Shown: positions 1 through 13,720 of the stretch, one piece after another
How positions within the stretch are numbered: position 1 is the stretch's first letter
Layout: each line of letters begins with the position of its first letter
NCBI RefSeq assembly: GCF_030253575.1
Contig: NC_080569.1
Coordinates: forward strand, 6,986,001 to 7,050,000
DNA length: 64,000 bases
Direction: 5' to 3'
Source of the DNA: Rhododendron vialii
Taxonomy: Eukaryota > Streptophyta > Magnoliopsida > Ericales > Ericaceae
Notes under the pieces: generated by a model
What the model was told of the DNA's origin: nothing
The model's input: the letters and a program-made list of their open reading frames with translations, nothing else
Databases searched by the model: none
Made by a program: the position numbers and the translations under genes

Positions 1-666
1 TTGGTTTAGTTGCGGATTAACAAATTTTCTTGGAAAGAAATAGAGGTATTTCAGATGGCAGAGTACCTAAATAAACATCAGTCACTTCTACTGCCCCTAT
101 CCTCACTATATCAATATCGATTCGAGAAGTTCGTTATTAGGGTGGGTTCTGTTACAGGAGAAAAGTTGAAACCTGAATGGGTTTCTATAAGGGTTTTGGT
201 TTACGTGATTGCTCTGCTCCGCCCTTACGTGCATACGGGGACATGACTGAAAGGACATTCTATTCTATAGATTACCTCAAAGCTATTACTTATTAGGTAT
301 AGCCATTTCACATTCTTATTTGCTTTCAATTCCACAACCATTTATTTCTAGGTCTACTATGAAGCTTTTATGCCCAATGGAATATCAAACAGAAGATACT
401 TTCTGGTGTCTGTACAGAAGTTGCTACTTCATTTCCTCCACAACCCGTATGTGATAAAAATAGGCTTTTTTGGGCTAAAAGATGTTAGGGAACTCAAGTA
501 TGTGGAGCACGTTGAATACCATTATCCAGTGGTGCTATGCTGGATCTGTTATGTTTCAACATTCAAATTTGCTTCATTCTGTGATGACTATATTGTCATG
601 GAAGATCTTAATTCTATACGTTGTTTGCTTCTTATAAACTCGTACTCTTTAACTTTAAGTTGACAG
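1..666 (+). other. Intron of NAA25 (left edge of window)
   Basis: No reading frame here matches the residues expected upstream of the GRLLARAGDY exon, so I read the whole stretch as intron sequence. The preceding coding exon should lie left of the window. Short open frames at 10-246 and 370-663 have no family resemblance that I recognise. Confidence 0.6.
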
Positions 667-3600
667 GGAAGGCTTCTTGCTAGGGCAGGTGATTACGCTG
701 CTGCTGCTGATATATATGAGAAAGTTTTAGAACTGTGGTAAGCTTGCAGAAGTTGCTTTGTGATTAGTATAGCTGACATCATCTATATTCTTACTTGGTT
801 TGCTTGGTTTTACTTTTTACTGCATCTTCCTTTTTTAGTTCTTTAGCTTTGAGTCTCTTGATTGAGCAGGTTAATAAGTTACAGAGCATTCTGCTTCTCT
901 TCTATTGATTAGTCTAGCAGTTGGGTAATAATTTAAGAGAGACGTATTCAACAAATGGATTCTCATTAAATTGTGGGGGATAGTTGCCAATTACTATTCA
1001 GTATATTGCGTATGGGTTAAATAGGTTGGATGATCAATAACGGGCTTTTAGTCTGACGCCCTGAAAAAGAAGAAACAAATTGTTGATGTGTCAAAAAATT
1101 GCACAGAGACCAAAAGAGCCGCTAAATAAAGCCCCAAAAGCTCTTGGTAAACCGATTCTAATTAGTCCAAGCATATGCCTTAATGAAATGTATATAGCCA
1201 TGTGGCTCAGCATCTCACAGATGAGTTGAGATTCCCGCATTTACTACATTGACATTTTCATGTTCTGCGTGACATACTAATACAATTATATGGGTTCTCT
1301 ATGGGATCCTTCCTTAGACAGTTCTATGAGTTGTGATCCTTGCAGCATCTTGTCCACATTCTTTTATCAATGATTTGGGTTTCTTGCATTGCATTTATCT
1401 GGACTCTTGATTCCATCGTTACGCTGCTCTTTCTGATACAATTAATGGTACATTGGTACTTCTGCACATTTATTGTCAACCATTAATTTGGTTTCTTTCA
1501 TCTGGCAGCCCTGATGATTGGGAGTGTTTCCTGCATTACTTAGGCTGTTTGCTGGAGGATGACAGTAGCTGGTGTAATGGTGATCCTATTCATCGATCTA
1601 ATCCATTGGACTGCAAGCTTTCCCACTTGACAGATGAAGTGGTGCACATTTTAGCTTTTCCATTATGACTCTTGTAGTTTGATACAGTTTTTCCCTACAA
1701 ACTTTTCTGAATTTCATTTGCGTGACTTGGATGTGCAGTTTGATGCCCGTATGTCAAATGCATCAGCTCTTGTACAAAAGTTACTGGCTTCTGCTAGTAA
1801 TGATGTCATAAGATGTCCGTACTTGGCAAATCTTGAAATTGAGAGGAGGAAGTTCTTGTTCGGAAAGGGAGATGATGAAAAATTAGTAGAGGCATTGATG
1901 CAATATTATTGCAGGTATATTGCAACTTTAAATCCTTTCAGGAAAATAATTTCTTTTGCTGCTTATAAAAAAACAGTCCCTCGTATATATTTCTATTTCA
2001 CTCTGTTAATATGTGTAGTCAGTTATGCTATTGTATTGAATATTGATGACCATGTACATATCTTGGACCTCTTGGTCTTGCAGTAACTTGCAGCCACTAT
2101 GGGTTGGCTGAGAAAAGAAGTGTCCGATTGATATTTACTAAATTCGAACTCTGTTTAATTGGTGCATATAAATCCGCTGTTTAATTTTTGTGAGGCTTAG
2201 CTAAATTGTCTGTCAGTTGGCCTTCTTTACAGTCATCTGTTCTTTCACCAGTCAATAATTATCAACCCGACTACGGCCACCGACAGTGCACACCCCGGCA
2301 CGCGGGGCAGGGCCCACTGGGGTCTTGCACTGATGATCCGAGCCATTCATGCCTTGTTTGGATGACATTTTGAAATTTTTTTTTCCAAAAAACACTCATT
2401 ACCCATACTTCCAATCATTACTCTCATTTCTTTCCAATCATATTCTCGTTTCTCTCTCTATCTCTCTCTATTTATTATCTCTATCCCTAATTATTACTCT
2501 AGTTTCTCTCTCCACTCATTACCCAAAAACCAAACTTAAAAATTTTCAAAACTCCATCCAACAAGGCATCAATAATTTTAAATAAATCGAGTGGGTCCAT
2601 GAAAAATCAACTTAATTGGATATGTGTAGGTGCTCGATCCAATCTTGCAATTTTTCATTCAGGATCCTGAATTTGGATGAAAAATTGGAAGATTGGATTG
2701 AGCACCTACACATCCAATTAAGCTGATTTTTCACAGGCCCACTCATTTTTTTTTAAAATTATTGAATGGCTTGGATCTTCCACGGGGGACCCGGAGTGGG
2801 CCCCGCATGCTGGTCTGTGCACCGTCGGTGCCCTTAGCACTTTCGAATAATTATTTGATTTTGTAACCTAGTTATTTTTGTCCAACAGTTCTAGTCTATT
2901 GATTATTCAAGATAGGCACGTGGAGCATGTGCTAGGATTTTCTATTTTGCTTTGTATAGTACAAGTGTATGATGCTTAATGTGCAAATTGATGCAGGAGG
3001 CTTCGACTTTTTAGTAATTTTGTTTTCTTTGTACAGGTTCGGTTACTTGGCTTGCTTCGCTTCTGATGTTGAGGTGTTTCTTGAAGTTCTACCTCGTGAT
3101 AAATCGACACTCCTTTTGAAGATGTTAATGGAAACCATTGAACCTCCTGCAACAATGCCGACAAAAGCGCTTGGACAGTCGCTAACCCTTTTGAAAATTC
3201 AAGAGTCTGTTGGCAACTTCTTCACTCTCTCAGCAAGAGGTATGCCTTTTAGTTAATCGTGTGTACAATTTATGATATTCTTCACATCAATAATGGATCT
3301 TCTTGTCCTATGGTAAAGTTATCATGCCCTTGATTTAGTGCTAATACAATTAATCCTTAAGCCCCGCTGCTAGATTTAAGCAGGTTTGTTGCAACTTATT
3401 TTCTGCCCCCTCATTAACTTCTTGTTCTATTGCTTGGCCTTTGTGTGGTTTCGAGTCTGTGAGAATTACAGATTTGTAATTGTTTGTTACTCAATGAACG
3501 CTCGGAAGGAGAACACAATTCCTCATATGGTGTGAATTTTTTTTTGAACAGCATTATATGGTCTGAATTTTCCTGAGGTTTTTCTTGACATGGTTTCTAT

Positions 3601-6600
3601 TTGTATAATAACTAAATTTAACTAAAAGTAAAGAGACAGGTGTGCAGGATGTTGACCTTTTTAATTCCTTTGCGGCAAAAAAGGTGAAAATGTGAGGGAA
3701 GTAAGTGCCCATAAACTATAAATAGACTTAATGTACCAGAGGCTCTGGCCAAATGGAAATTAATGCGTGCTTACTTTGGTAACTGGAAATTTCTTCACCC
3801 CTTGCATCATCCAGCCAAGAAAGGAGAAATTATCACTAAATGAATTTTATTGGATTGCCTTCTTTTTTTTCTTTGTTTTTTGTCTCCCCTTCTGTTCTGT
3901 CTTCTATTTTCTGCGTGACTATTTCCTAATTTTGAGTATACCTTCTCAAAAGAGGATTCCGAACTACTTCAGTCTTCCTCCTGTCGAAAAAATCTGGTCA
4001 ACTACTCGTCAGTCATTAGTCATTACTATACGGCGAATTGGATAAATCCTTTCCAAAATCACACCCCTTCTGGCTTACCTTGTTTTGCTTTTACATCCAT
4101 CCTCAGAATTTCAGTGGATATTCCCTGTAGATCTGAAGTTCTAGATCACCTATTCCATGTAGTTGTGTTTTGGAGTTTACTTCTTACCAGTTGCTCTGCT
4201 GCTTTATTTGCTTGTTATCATCTTCGAATTTAGCTTTACTGTTGGTACAAAGGGGAAAAGAATATGAAAAATGCACGGGACAATTTGCAATATCAAGGTT
4301 TTTTATCCTCGTGCACTTCGCCCGTAGAATATTGACTCCAGATCTCCTTCAGAACTTGGGGACATAGCTGTACGAATGGCGGAAATGTACTGTAAGAACC
4401 TTCCACTTTCGAAGGACTTGGATGTGCAAGAGAGTATGCATGGTGAAGATCTTCTGTCTATGGTGGCTAACATTTTGGTTCAGGTATGCATCTTATGTTT
4501 GCGAATATTTGGAACTTATTTTGTTGCAATTTCCTGTTATCTTTTTTTTGTCACATGGGATTGCTAAAGTCCTGTTGTCAGGTTGCTTAGAGTATTCCTT
4601 TACATCTAGTGTAATTGTGTTCTTAGATTTTAGGCTTATGTTGACATCTTTAAATCTGCTTTTTGGCCATAGTTATTCTGGCGTACTAAGGATCTCGGCT
4701 ATTTGGTGGAGTCAGTTATGGTTCTGGAGTTTGGGTTAACTATACGGAGGTCAGAAGTTATTTTCTTATTTCCTGGCTTTGCTGTCATTTCAACCATTTA
4801 TCGGAGTATTGTCTCAACTATTCGATTGCTGCTCTTTCTTGAATAGCAGAAGGGATGTGGTTTTTCATTTAATTTTGTAATAGTGATCTAGATTCCATTG
4901 AAACTCTGAAAGTCAAGGTCATATCAAGGATTTCTTTGTCAGTTTGATCATTTGGATCTTCACTTTATAACATTGTTCAGTTTTCAAGACCCATCAACTT
5001 ATATGTTAGCGATAGTTCTGGTAAAGATGAGTCTATTGGCAGATAGATAATGGTATAATGATTTAGGAGATTGTCCACGTTGTATGTATAATTTATTTTA
5101 ACTCATATACGAGCTTAGATACCACCGCAACTACTGTGTTTGTTTTATGACCATGGAGAAAATATCCATTATCCTATCTATTTGATGCAAAGAAAATCAA
5201 GGATAGATTTCCATAAGAGTGATAAATCCCTCAAATGGGAATTCAAGGAGCAAAAACTCTCAAATATCTATTATCAATATATCAAAAGTTACCTAATGAG
5301 CACTCTAGACTCCTATTTATAGACCCTCTACTACAAAGGACTCAAAATGACATACATACCCTTAAATGACGTTGTGTGGGCTCCTTGGAAGCAATCTGAT
5401 AGGCGAATGATGCATTAGCACTTATCATCACATATCCGCACTAGGACATATTGGGCTTGTTTGATTTGGGTATGCAAAACCCCTGCACATGGTCCCCAGT
5501 ACATTATCTCTCTCTATCTCTCTCCACTCATTACTCTTAAAAACCTCCCTCAAAACCCAAAACGAACAAGGTCATTATGAGACTTAAGTGACCAGAGCTT
5601 GAGCAGTTTTCCTACAGTGCGGTTCATTTGCAGCCCTACTCTTGCGTAGTCGTCTAGGGAAGACTGGTTGATACGATGCCTGGTTGACGAGTGTCTAATA
5701 GGCTGACGTCAACTGTGGAAGTGTCCTATTTTGCCAGACTAGCTTTTTGTGGGATATTATGCTGTGTGCACTGCTGACTAGTAGCACTATCATGTATTTT
5801 AAAGTGTGTCAGTGTGAGTTGCTTTTCTCGAAGGTGGTCTGGTTTCTTCAGTATCCAGGAAATTTCCTCAAAAATCGTGCTGAATAACTAGACTCCCAGT
5901 TTGAGTTTTTGGTGCAGAAATAAGATAAGCCTTTTTGTTGATCTCTTGCATAATGCTTCAAAATGAAGGGGCTTCTTTTTGTCCTTTTCTTCTTGCGCAT
6001 TTTCTTTGATCTGCTGGTCCTCTACATCTGCTTGATTTGCATGATTAGGAGCATCTGAACATTGCATTCTGACTGACATAAGCACTTCAAAGCATACTCC
6101 CATCATGATTGTCTATACAGTATACACAGTGTTCCTATTATTAACTGTTTAGAGATCTTCATTGTCTACTACATTTTTTTTAGAGGAAATAAATGATGCT
6201 TAAATTTGTTTGCCAATCTACCATTTTGGTGGCTTGCCATGATAACCTGTTCAAGAGATTATCTTGATGAATTTATATCCAAATTGCATATCATATCAGC
6301 AATGTTGTATTGTGGCGAATAAAACAGGGGTTGATGTTGGACCCATACATTGACATTTCTCTTCTGTTTGTGGTATAGTATATGAATACTAAATGATTTA
6401 TAAGCCAGGAATTATTCCTTCACTAATTTCGTCATTTATAATGTTAGAAATTTGTTTGTGGAATAACATGTATAATGATCGTTTTTGCAGATATGTATGG
6501 CAGTACAAGATTTTATTGTTGCACTTGTATTCTCATTGGGGCGCCCTTTCATTAGCATATCAATGGTAAACTTGGTTCTATTACTTGACAACCTTCATTT

Positions 6601-9600
6601 TGAGTTGATGAGATTTTTCTTTCATTTCATATACATCTATTCCTTTTATCTGCTATTGCTAGTTACATACAAATGCTAGTGCCTTGACTTTTGGATTTCC
6701 CAGCATCTACTTGTTTAGGTATGATATTGACTGTTCGTCCCCTGTATAGGTACAAGTCTTTGGACGTGAAGAATATCTTGCTGGAAACTGTTTCCCATCA
6801 CATATTACCCCAGATGTTGATATCTCCCCTTTGGGTAGATGTAGGTGAGCTATTGGGGGATTATCTGAAATTCATGGATGAACACTTCCGAGAATCTGCC
6901 GATCTTACGTTCCTTGCATATCGTCATCGAAATTACTCAAAAGTACGTGAGATAATTTTTGGTTTTTCTTTCCTCTTTGATGACATTTTGTTTATGGATG
7001 AGATGATATATTTATTGTTTTATCAGGTGGTAGTTGAAGCAGTTTCTTGTTTGGCGTTGCCTTCTTTTCACACTGAATATAGCATCTAGATATGGTCGTA
7101 CTGTGTTTCTTCTTCTTCTTTCTATTTTTCTTGGAACTGGTTCTTTTCACACTTAATTTAGCATCTGGATATGGTTGTACCGTGTTTCTTTCTTCCACTA
7201 TCAACTTGTCTCTTGGGCTTTTTGCTCCTTTTCCTAATCTTATGGTCTTTCTTTCTCTCACTCATGAGTCACAAGCCGTGCACAGACACACTCATGCTTG
7301 CATCCAAAAAGAGATCTAATCTATATTAAGAGATGCTATGCATTCAGGGACTTGTTTGTGGTGTTTTGTCCTTGAGATATTATTGTAGAAGTTAGTATGA
7401 CCCGTCGAACCATCTGATTGCTGCTTCAGACCTAAAATAAGCACTGGATTCTTCACTTTTTGGGGCGCTTAAGAGACTATGTAAATGTGAAATGGTGCCT
7501 TTGAGATGGCGGTGCAACCCTTGTACACATCACATATTACAGCAAGACGACATCTGAAGGAGGTGGTTGGGCTCACTTTGCCTGGAGATGGTCGGTATGG
7601 ACCAAATGGTTTCATTCGTTATTATCTTCTTCTGGAGTGTTCACTCAATTTTCTTTGTTTTCTGGAGGCCAAACCTCGTGTTTGTGTGTGTTGAGTGAGG
7701 GTGGGGACTCGGGGAGGCACAGATTAGGAGTGCACTATTGCAAGGAGTGGAGTTTTGCTTTTGAATCAAGTAGGTTCATTTGTAATTGAAGTTTACTTGC
7801 TAGAAGGGTCAAATACAAAGGAATTGTTTTGGGTCCTAGGTTGTTGATATCTGGGTGGACAAAAGAAAGGAATTCTTTCACCTTTATTCATATGTGATGG
7901 TAAATGGGAAAGATATTTTGTGTAACTTTTCAAGAGGTATATTTCTGGTAGTAAAATGTCTGGTTGCTGGATAACGGTGTTGGTCAGGATTGATACTTTC
8001 AGCATTGGACTGAGAGAAAGCTACAAGTCTATAACCCCTTGCCATTTGTTTTCAGAAAGTTGTGCAGGGATCCTCTTCGAGAAAGTTGTGCAGTGTCAAA
8101 GCTATAAGCTATAAGTAAGCTACAAGGCTATAAGCTTTGACACTGTTCTCCTGTGCTTAGTATCCCGTAAGTAACCAGGTTGCTTTGGAGGACTACGATT
8201 CCTAAGGCAAGGCTGTTCCCTTGTCCTTGTTGTTTGTAACAGAATGTGCCCGTAGCAGATACCAGGCTTAATGTCTTTTCCTTCACCACATATCAATATT
8301 GATTCCTGAAGAGTGTGATAACTTAGGACAGAAAGGGTGTGATACTGTGATGTAAAGGTGTTACACAAGCTGGGATGGTAAGTGGCGAGTATTTGCCAAC
8401 CGAAAAGGAAACAATCTTCCATTTTTGTTTTTGTATTTTTACTTTTGTGTGCTCTGCAATCTGCATTCAAGGGAATGTTAAAAAAAAGTTTCTTCCATTT
8501 TTTTTCCTATGCAAAAAAGGAAAAAGTCACAATTTGAGTTACTATTGCTAGTCTAGCAGATTATCAAGATGGGATGCAACCGTGATAGCTTCAATCTATT
8601 CATCTTAGGTTATTGAATTTGTGCAATTTAAAGAAAGATTACAACGCTCCAGTCAATATTTAATGGCAAAGATTGAAGCACCAATTCTACAGCTAAAGAG
8701 GACTGCAGATAACATTGAAGAGGAAGAGGTATTTTTTCTCTTTTATGTTTCTCCAATGCTTACTTTTGATGCCCTTGGTTTTATTGTACGCGTACATGGT
8801 TCACTTAAAGTTCACATTTGTTCATTTTCTTCTAGATTGTCCTTGAAAGCTTGAAATGTGGAGCTGATTTTCTCGAGGTCTCAAGTGAGATCGGAAGCAA
8901 ATCTTTGACTTTCAATGAGGATTTGCAGTTTCGGCCTTGGTGGACGCCAACCTATGACAAAAATTATCTGTTAGGTTGATATAATTCCAACTCTTTGATA
9001 TGTATTATTATGTCAACACAGATATTTGTGTCTGACTCTTGATTTTATCTCCCCCATCCCCTCCCCCCAAATTATAGTTTTTTAATAAAAGAAACCCAGG
9101 GTTCATCTTTAAAGTTGAAATCTTGTTTCCTTTCTTTCTGTTAGAATTGGGCTAAATAGCTGTTTATCCTTGATTGCAGGACCATTTGAAGGAGTATCCT
9201 ACTTTCCAAGGGAAAGCAAGGTATGGAGATTTAGCCCCTAATTATTTACATTAATTTGCTGGTTGGTTTTTTGATGAAGCATAAGTGGGAAATTTTAAAA
9301 GACTTCATCAAAATTGAAGTAGGAGCAAATTACTTTTCTAAAGGTCTTCTTCCAACTTGTTAGGATGAATTATCATCTTTAACTTTATGGAATCTATGGT
9401 AGGACTGCTAAGGTAGTCTATCAGCTGCATGAGTTAAGGGAGCTTGAGTCCAATTGGAAGAGTCATCATGCTATTCAGCCGGTAGATGGCATTAACAATT
9501 CTGCATCAGAATTTTTTGTGGAGATTGTGTGTGCGCACTTGTTTAGCTTTAATTATAGGCTTTTTATCTTAAGTGGAGTGAATTTTTTGTTATTGGTGAG

Positions 9601-11608
9601 GTGATGTTATTCATACGTGGATGTGCTTTTGTCGAGGTCAAAAACTAGAAAATAAACTCACAGTATCTATTCTTGTGAACCCAATTTTATTATATTTTGA
9701 ACCCTGTTGCTGAAATCCTAGATTCCAAACAACTTACCTTCCACATTGAGATTCTGAGAATTTCATTTTATGTATTATTTCTTGTCTGTGTATATACGTG
9801 CGCTCTGCACACAATATGTTCCTGAAATGCAACTTTTGTAAACACCAATGCCATTTGAGTTACTGTTAATTTCATTGCCACCTATTTTTGAAATCATCCT
9901 GTTTGCTTAGTCCTTATGTTTTGTGGCAGCAACAATATATTAAACAAACTGAAGCAAATGTGCCAAAAGCCGTTGAGAGGAGATCCCTTCTTCCTCGAAT
10001 GATTTATCTGTCTGTGAGGTCTGCTTCCTTGCCGCTCAAGGAAAGTATTGAAGCTAATGGTTCTGTGTTTGACCCTAAGATCTCATTGGAGCTACAGATT
10101 TTGCTGGAACGCTATACAAAATTCTTGGGATTCTCTTTCCAGGATGCAGTAGAAGTGCTTTTTGCGATTTCAAGTGGCAGGAAGTCTTCAGAGGTATCTA
10201 CCATTTAGATTTTTTGTTTGTCTTAAGGCCTTGCCATTGATTAAATTAATATATCTTTGCTACCTTTAAAGGCAGACACTTCTAGTTTATTTTTCAACCG
10301 AGGAGGGTAGTATTTTGGAGACGCATATTACTTGTGCTATGTTCCAGTAACAAAGGTTAATTGCCTGTATACGCAAATTGTAGCCTGCTTGGAAGTACGT
10401 TCTCTGTTTGTTTGTCCGGATCAAAGCATGGGCTCAGACTATAAATATCCCAGTAGAGTACATATCTTGTGTTTGCTTGGAACTTATGCAGTCTGGGTTA
10501 ATGAACTGTTGGATAAAATCCTTTTCAATAGCATTATTATCTTATGAGATTATATTTCTCTTTCACTAGTAGTTCAATCAAACACGCAAAGCCAGAAATT
10601 TTTATCCTAGCGGTTAAGTTCTTCTAGGCATTCCACCATGGTGACAAGAGGAACTCCACTATGGTGCTTACTGTAATTCATTTCATTGGCGTTTTAACAT
10701 GGCGAAGTTGTGAATCAGATATGATTAGTTACATTAGTAAGTAGGGCATGTGAAGGCGTAGGTTCACATATGCCAAGAAATCAACAAAAGAATGGGTAAC
10801 CATGATGAGTGCCAGCTTTCTGAGTTTGTAGATTGTCTTTGTTGTTTTCTAAAAATTTAAGCTCTTTTTGCGCACGGATGAAAATTGGTTTGAAAAAGTC
10901 CTTTTTATTTGACAGGCATTGAGTTCACACCTGATTGACTGGATGAACTTTGCCGTGTTTTGGAATGCTTGGAACCTGAGCTCAAACAAGCTTGGGCCAG
11001 ATAAAGATGCATGTAGGCCCGGTACTTGGCACATTGTGAATTCTTTGCTAGAGATTTATATTCTGGAGAAGCTCAGATCCATTGGACCCTTAGTTACCTC
11101 TCCCGGCTGCAGTCTACCTTTGTTAGTGCAATTGGTTACAGAACCTTTGGCTTGGCATAGTCTGATAATTCAGTCTTGTGTCCGTTCATCTCTTCCATCT
11201 GGAAAGAAGAAGAAGAAAGGTAACCCCACAGAACTGACGAATTCCCAACTGTCTCAAGGAATCAGGGATTCGATCGAGTGCATGTGTGCTGTATTGGAGA
11301 AGGTTGCGAATTGGTTAAAGGAGCAAATCAAGATGCCAGTGGACGGAAACGTGGAAATCATACTTTCCTCAATTCAGGTGAAAGAACAGAATGAGGGGCC
11401 TGGAAAGGTTTTGGATATTCTAGAAACTTCAATCTCATCCATGAATGATTTAGAAGTTGGTCATCGGATCTCTCAAGCATTGAAGTCTTGGAGTTCTGCT
11501 GACGTGGCGAGGAAGATAGTGACTGGACATTGTTCCGTCCTGTCCCAGTTTCTCGGGATCTGTGAATCGAAAGTTAAATCTTTGCAGGGACTGAAACTGC
11601 CGATATAG
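667..11608 (+). CDS. NAA25: N-alpha-acetyltransferase 25, NatB auxiliary subunit (3' part of the gene)
   Basis: NAA25 is the TPR-rich auxiliary subunit that holds the catalytic NAA20 on the ribosome, so that NatB acetylates nascent Met-Asp/Glu/Asn/Gln N-termini in the cytosol. Thirteen coding exons are visible: 667-737, 1509-1641, 1739-1914, 3037-3239, 4353-4483, 4673-4749, 6491-6565, 6750-6942, 8609-8728, 8836-8974, 9180-9220, 9930-10193, 10916-11608. They join in frame into 771 codons ending in TAG. Family landmarks are PDDWECFLHYLGCLLEDDS, ALDVKN-like SLDVKNILLETVSHHIL, FLAYRHRNYSK, RPWWTP, WMNFAVFWNAW, EPLAWHSLIIQ and the lysine run SGKKKKKG. The N-terminal TPR part lies before the window, and bases 1-666 read as intron. 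The donor of exon 2 (GTG|gtgcac) is weak; ending it 3 bases earlier is also in frame. Exon 4353 uses the second of two nearby AGs because only that keeps the frame. Nothing suggests a pseudogene. Confidence 0.93.
2263..2845. mobile_element. Mutator-like MITE in a NAA25 intron
   Basis: The outer arms are inverted copies: about 2270-2349 (CACCGACAGTGCAC..., ending GAGCCATTCA) pairs with about 2763-2838 (TGAATGGCTTGGATC..., ending CACCGTCGGTGCCC). An inner stem is formed by 2600-2655 and 2685-2740 around GTGTAGGTGCTCGATCCAATC. The element is flanked by a perfect 9-bp direct repeat AATAATTAT (2254-2262 and 2846-2854), the duplication length typical of Mutator-type elements. No transposase is present. 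A second MITE is nested in its left arm. Related arms recur near 44.3-44.5 kb. Confidence 0.8.
2350..2568. mobile_element. Nested MITE (TGCCTTGTTTGG family) inside the 2263-2845 element
   Basis: The ends are inverted: TGCCTTGTTTGGATG at the left and the complement of TGCCTTGTTGGATGGAG at the right. A 3-bp duplication TCA flanks the element (2347-2349 and 2569-2571). Removing it restores GCCATTCAATAATTTT, which matches the intact right arm of the host element, so the nesting is direct evidence of order of insertion. The interior is pyrimidine-rich with repeated TCTCTC and ends CCACTCATTACCCA, a core seen in several other places in the window. Confidence 0.8.
5454..5571. mobile_element. Short MITE of the TCTCTCCACTCATTAC family
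   Basis: The ends are inverted (GGGCTTGTTTGATTTGGGT and the complement of CTTGTTCGTTTTGGGT). The centre, TCTCTCTCCACTCATTACTC, matches the nested element at 2350-2568. It lies in the NAA25 intron between exons 4673-4749 and 6491-6565. Confidence 0.6.
7060..7195. repeat. Two-copy tandem repeat in a NAA25 intron
   Basis: TTCTTTTCACACTGAATATAG with its following TATGGTCGTACTGTGTTTCTTC recurs about 76 bp later with a few substitutions. This is an imperfect tandem duplication within intron sequence and has no coding meaning. Confidence 0.65.
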
Positions 11609-13285
11609 AAAGTTTGAAGCAATCTATTTGTGGTCGCGCAAGTTGTTCCTCGATTTGACTTTCGTGTACTTTAAGTTACCTGATTGGGTTGAAAATTGGG
11701 AAAGATGGGTTTGTTCTTCTTCTTGATCTCCTTTCCTCAGAATGATCTTGTGCCGAAAGGCTACGCTTTGTGGGATCTGGTTGAGTGCTGTACTCTTTTT
11801 TTTGGAGGCTTGTTTATTTGTTCTCTCTTTGGGAATGGATTTTGATTCTGTTCCACAGTGTACACAATTGAACATGTAGTTTCTTTTTTGAGCATGTTTC
11901 CCTGTTGTTCAGGGCTGTAACATTAATTCTTTACTCATAAATTTTGGCGAAATGTATCATTCATTTTCTTGTTCATCGATGATGTAAAATTGATAAAATT
12001 TACATGTTCGTGGGGAGGATATTTGTTCATTTCGTGTTTGGGTTTTCTATGGAGCTAGCCCTCGCATTATTTATTTGTTGCAATTGTTCTCTCTTCTAGT
12101 GAACAGGATCTACTGATTTGCTCGCAGACTTGTCTTTCCCTTTTGGCATAGGTAATAGGGTCGACGTTTTCTGGATATATTCTGGTATATGAAGGTACAT
12201 AATTTCTATTTATGTTTTCAGAAGGATTTCTTCTCTCTCGTGAGTTAAGTTGCAGCTGCGATGTCAAATTTTTTTTTTTTTTTAGTGAAAGTGGTGACAT
12301 GAGAATGTGCATAAATATTTGCTTCTAGTACCGGTATTACGTTAAAAAGTACTTGACTTATGAGCAGTTGGGGAGTCAATTCTTTTTTTGTTAAGATCAA
12401 GTTAAAGCTTGAGCACGCCTGCTTTCCAGCATAAACCACATGTTAAGAAACGAAAGTGTTCAAACTTTATTTGGAGGGATATACAACCCCTTATTGTATA
12501 TCCATGGGAAGGTACGTACTTTTGTCGTCCCAAATTACGTTCCATGCAGAAGTTCGGAGCGAATTGGGTTGGAAGAACCGAGATCCCCTGGCGTGATTTC
12601 CTTGTATAACCATCATATCGAAGGAATGCAGCTTTATCATGGTGCCATTTTGATCGATGATGCAAGGTGTCCGCGTTTTATGATCTAAAACGTAGTATAA
12701 ATTATACGTATAATAAGAAAATAAGGTAAATAGGACATCAATAGACATATCAAGGACAATCATAATCTTGACAGTCTATATTTCAAAATGAGGGTTGTTT
12801 TCTTTAGCCAAATTATATCTCGAGTTAAATAGCCCGTCGTGTCGTCCCGAGGTTATTTTCAAAATGCTATTGTAAACGGCAGTCAGCTAAAGGCGAAAGA
12901 CAGACGCGTTCACCTTAGTCCAACAAACCTAAACCAAAATTCAACACCCTCAATAACTAATCAGCCTCATGTTTCAAACACTGGATTAAACAAAGCGAAA
13001 TGCGAAAAATATGGTCCCTAAACTAAGCTGACTTTTGAACTGATCAGTTGAGAACTTGACATAAACTACAAAAGAAAATGAAAAAAATGGTACTATTTCT
13101 ACTTTTGGTACCTGTTAGATGCACCTCCTAAGATTGAATGCTTTGATTCTTAAGCTGACCAACCACCCACTATCAGGCTAGGTGTTTATGATCCTAATTT
13201 TCTATATGTGGATGTGGTATAGTTAGCGATCGATACTGTTTAAGGCCAAGAAATTCCAGTTCTTTTGCAACCTCTAGAACTTATT
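11609..13285. other. NAA25 3' flank, no gene seen
   Basis: The first few hundred bases after the NAA25 stop are T-rich and probably hold its 3' UTR and poly(A) site. Beyond about 12.0 kb I see only AT-rich intergenic sequence with a T17 run near 12268. No open frame here shows a recognisable domain. Confidence 0.5.
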
Positions 13286-13661
13286 TGGGCAAAGTTCACT
13301 TTGACCCCCCCGGTGGTTTGAGCCATGTGCGGATACACTCCATATGGTTCAAAAGTGTGCAAATCAAAAAATGAAAACCTCATGGTCGAATCGAATTGAT
13401 TGGGAAGTAAATTTTCAAATTTAAATTTACCATTTTATCAAAAATTAGATCACTGAGTTATTGATGTTTAATCGAGTTGATTTTTTTTATGGAGATGCTC
13501 TATTCTGTGATTAATACATTATGAATGACTCAGATTAAATTTTGGTAGCAAAAATGTATTTTCCTCTTATATTTTTTTTCAAAATTCAAAATTCTATTAA
13601 TATGGATGAAAAACATAACGGTAGGGCGCAAACCAAAGGGGGTCAAAATGGATTTTGCCCA
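13286..13661. mobile_element. MITE with TGGGCAAA termini
   Basis: The left end TGGGCAAAGTTCACTTTGACC is the inverted counterpart of the right end, which reads TGGGCAAAATCCATTTTGACC on the other strand. The interior is AT-rich and non-coding. The GGGCAAA termini and TTA-containing flanks suggest a PIF/Harbinger-type non-autonomous element, but the class is inference. Confidence 0.65.
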
Positions 13662-13720
13662 CCTTATTTTTTATTTTTTATTTTTGGTCAATCTATAGAA
13701 GATTTTGCCGAACTTATTTC

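Noticed and set aside
10..246. TTGCGGATTA near position 10 as the end of the preceding NAA25 exon (K-L-R-I-Q)
   Set aside because: No GT donor follows and the next residues do not match the family, so the resemblance is probably chance.
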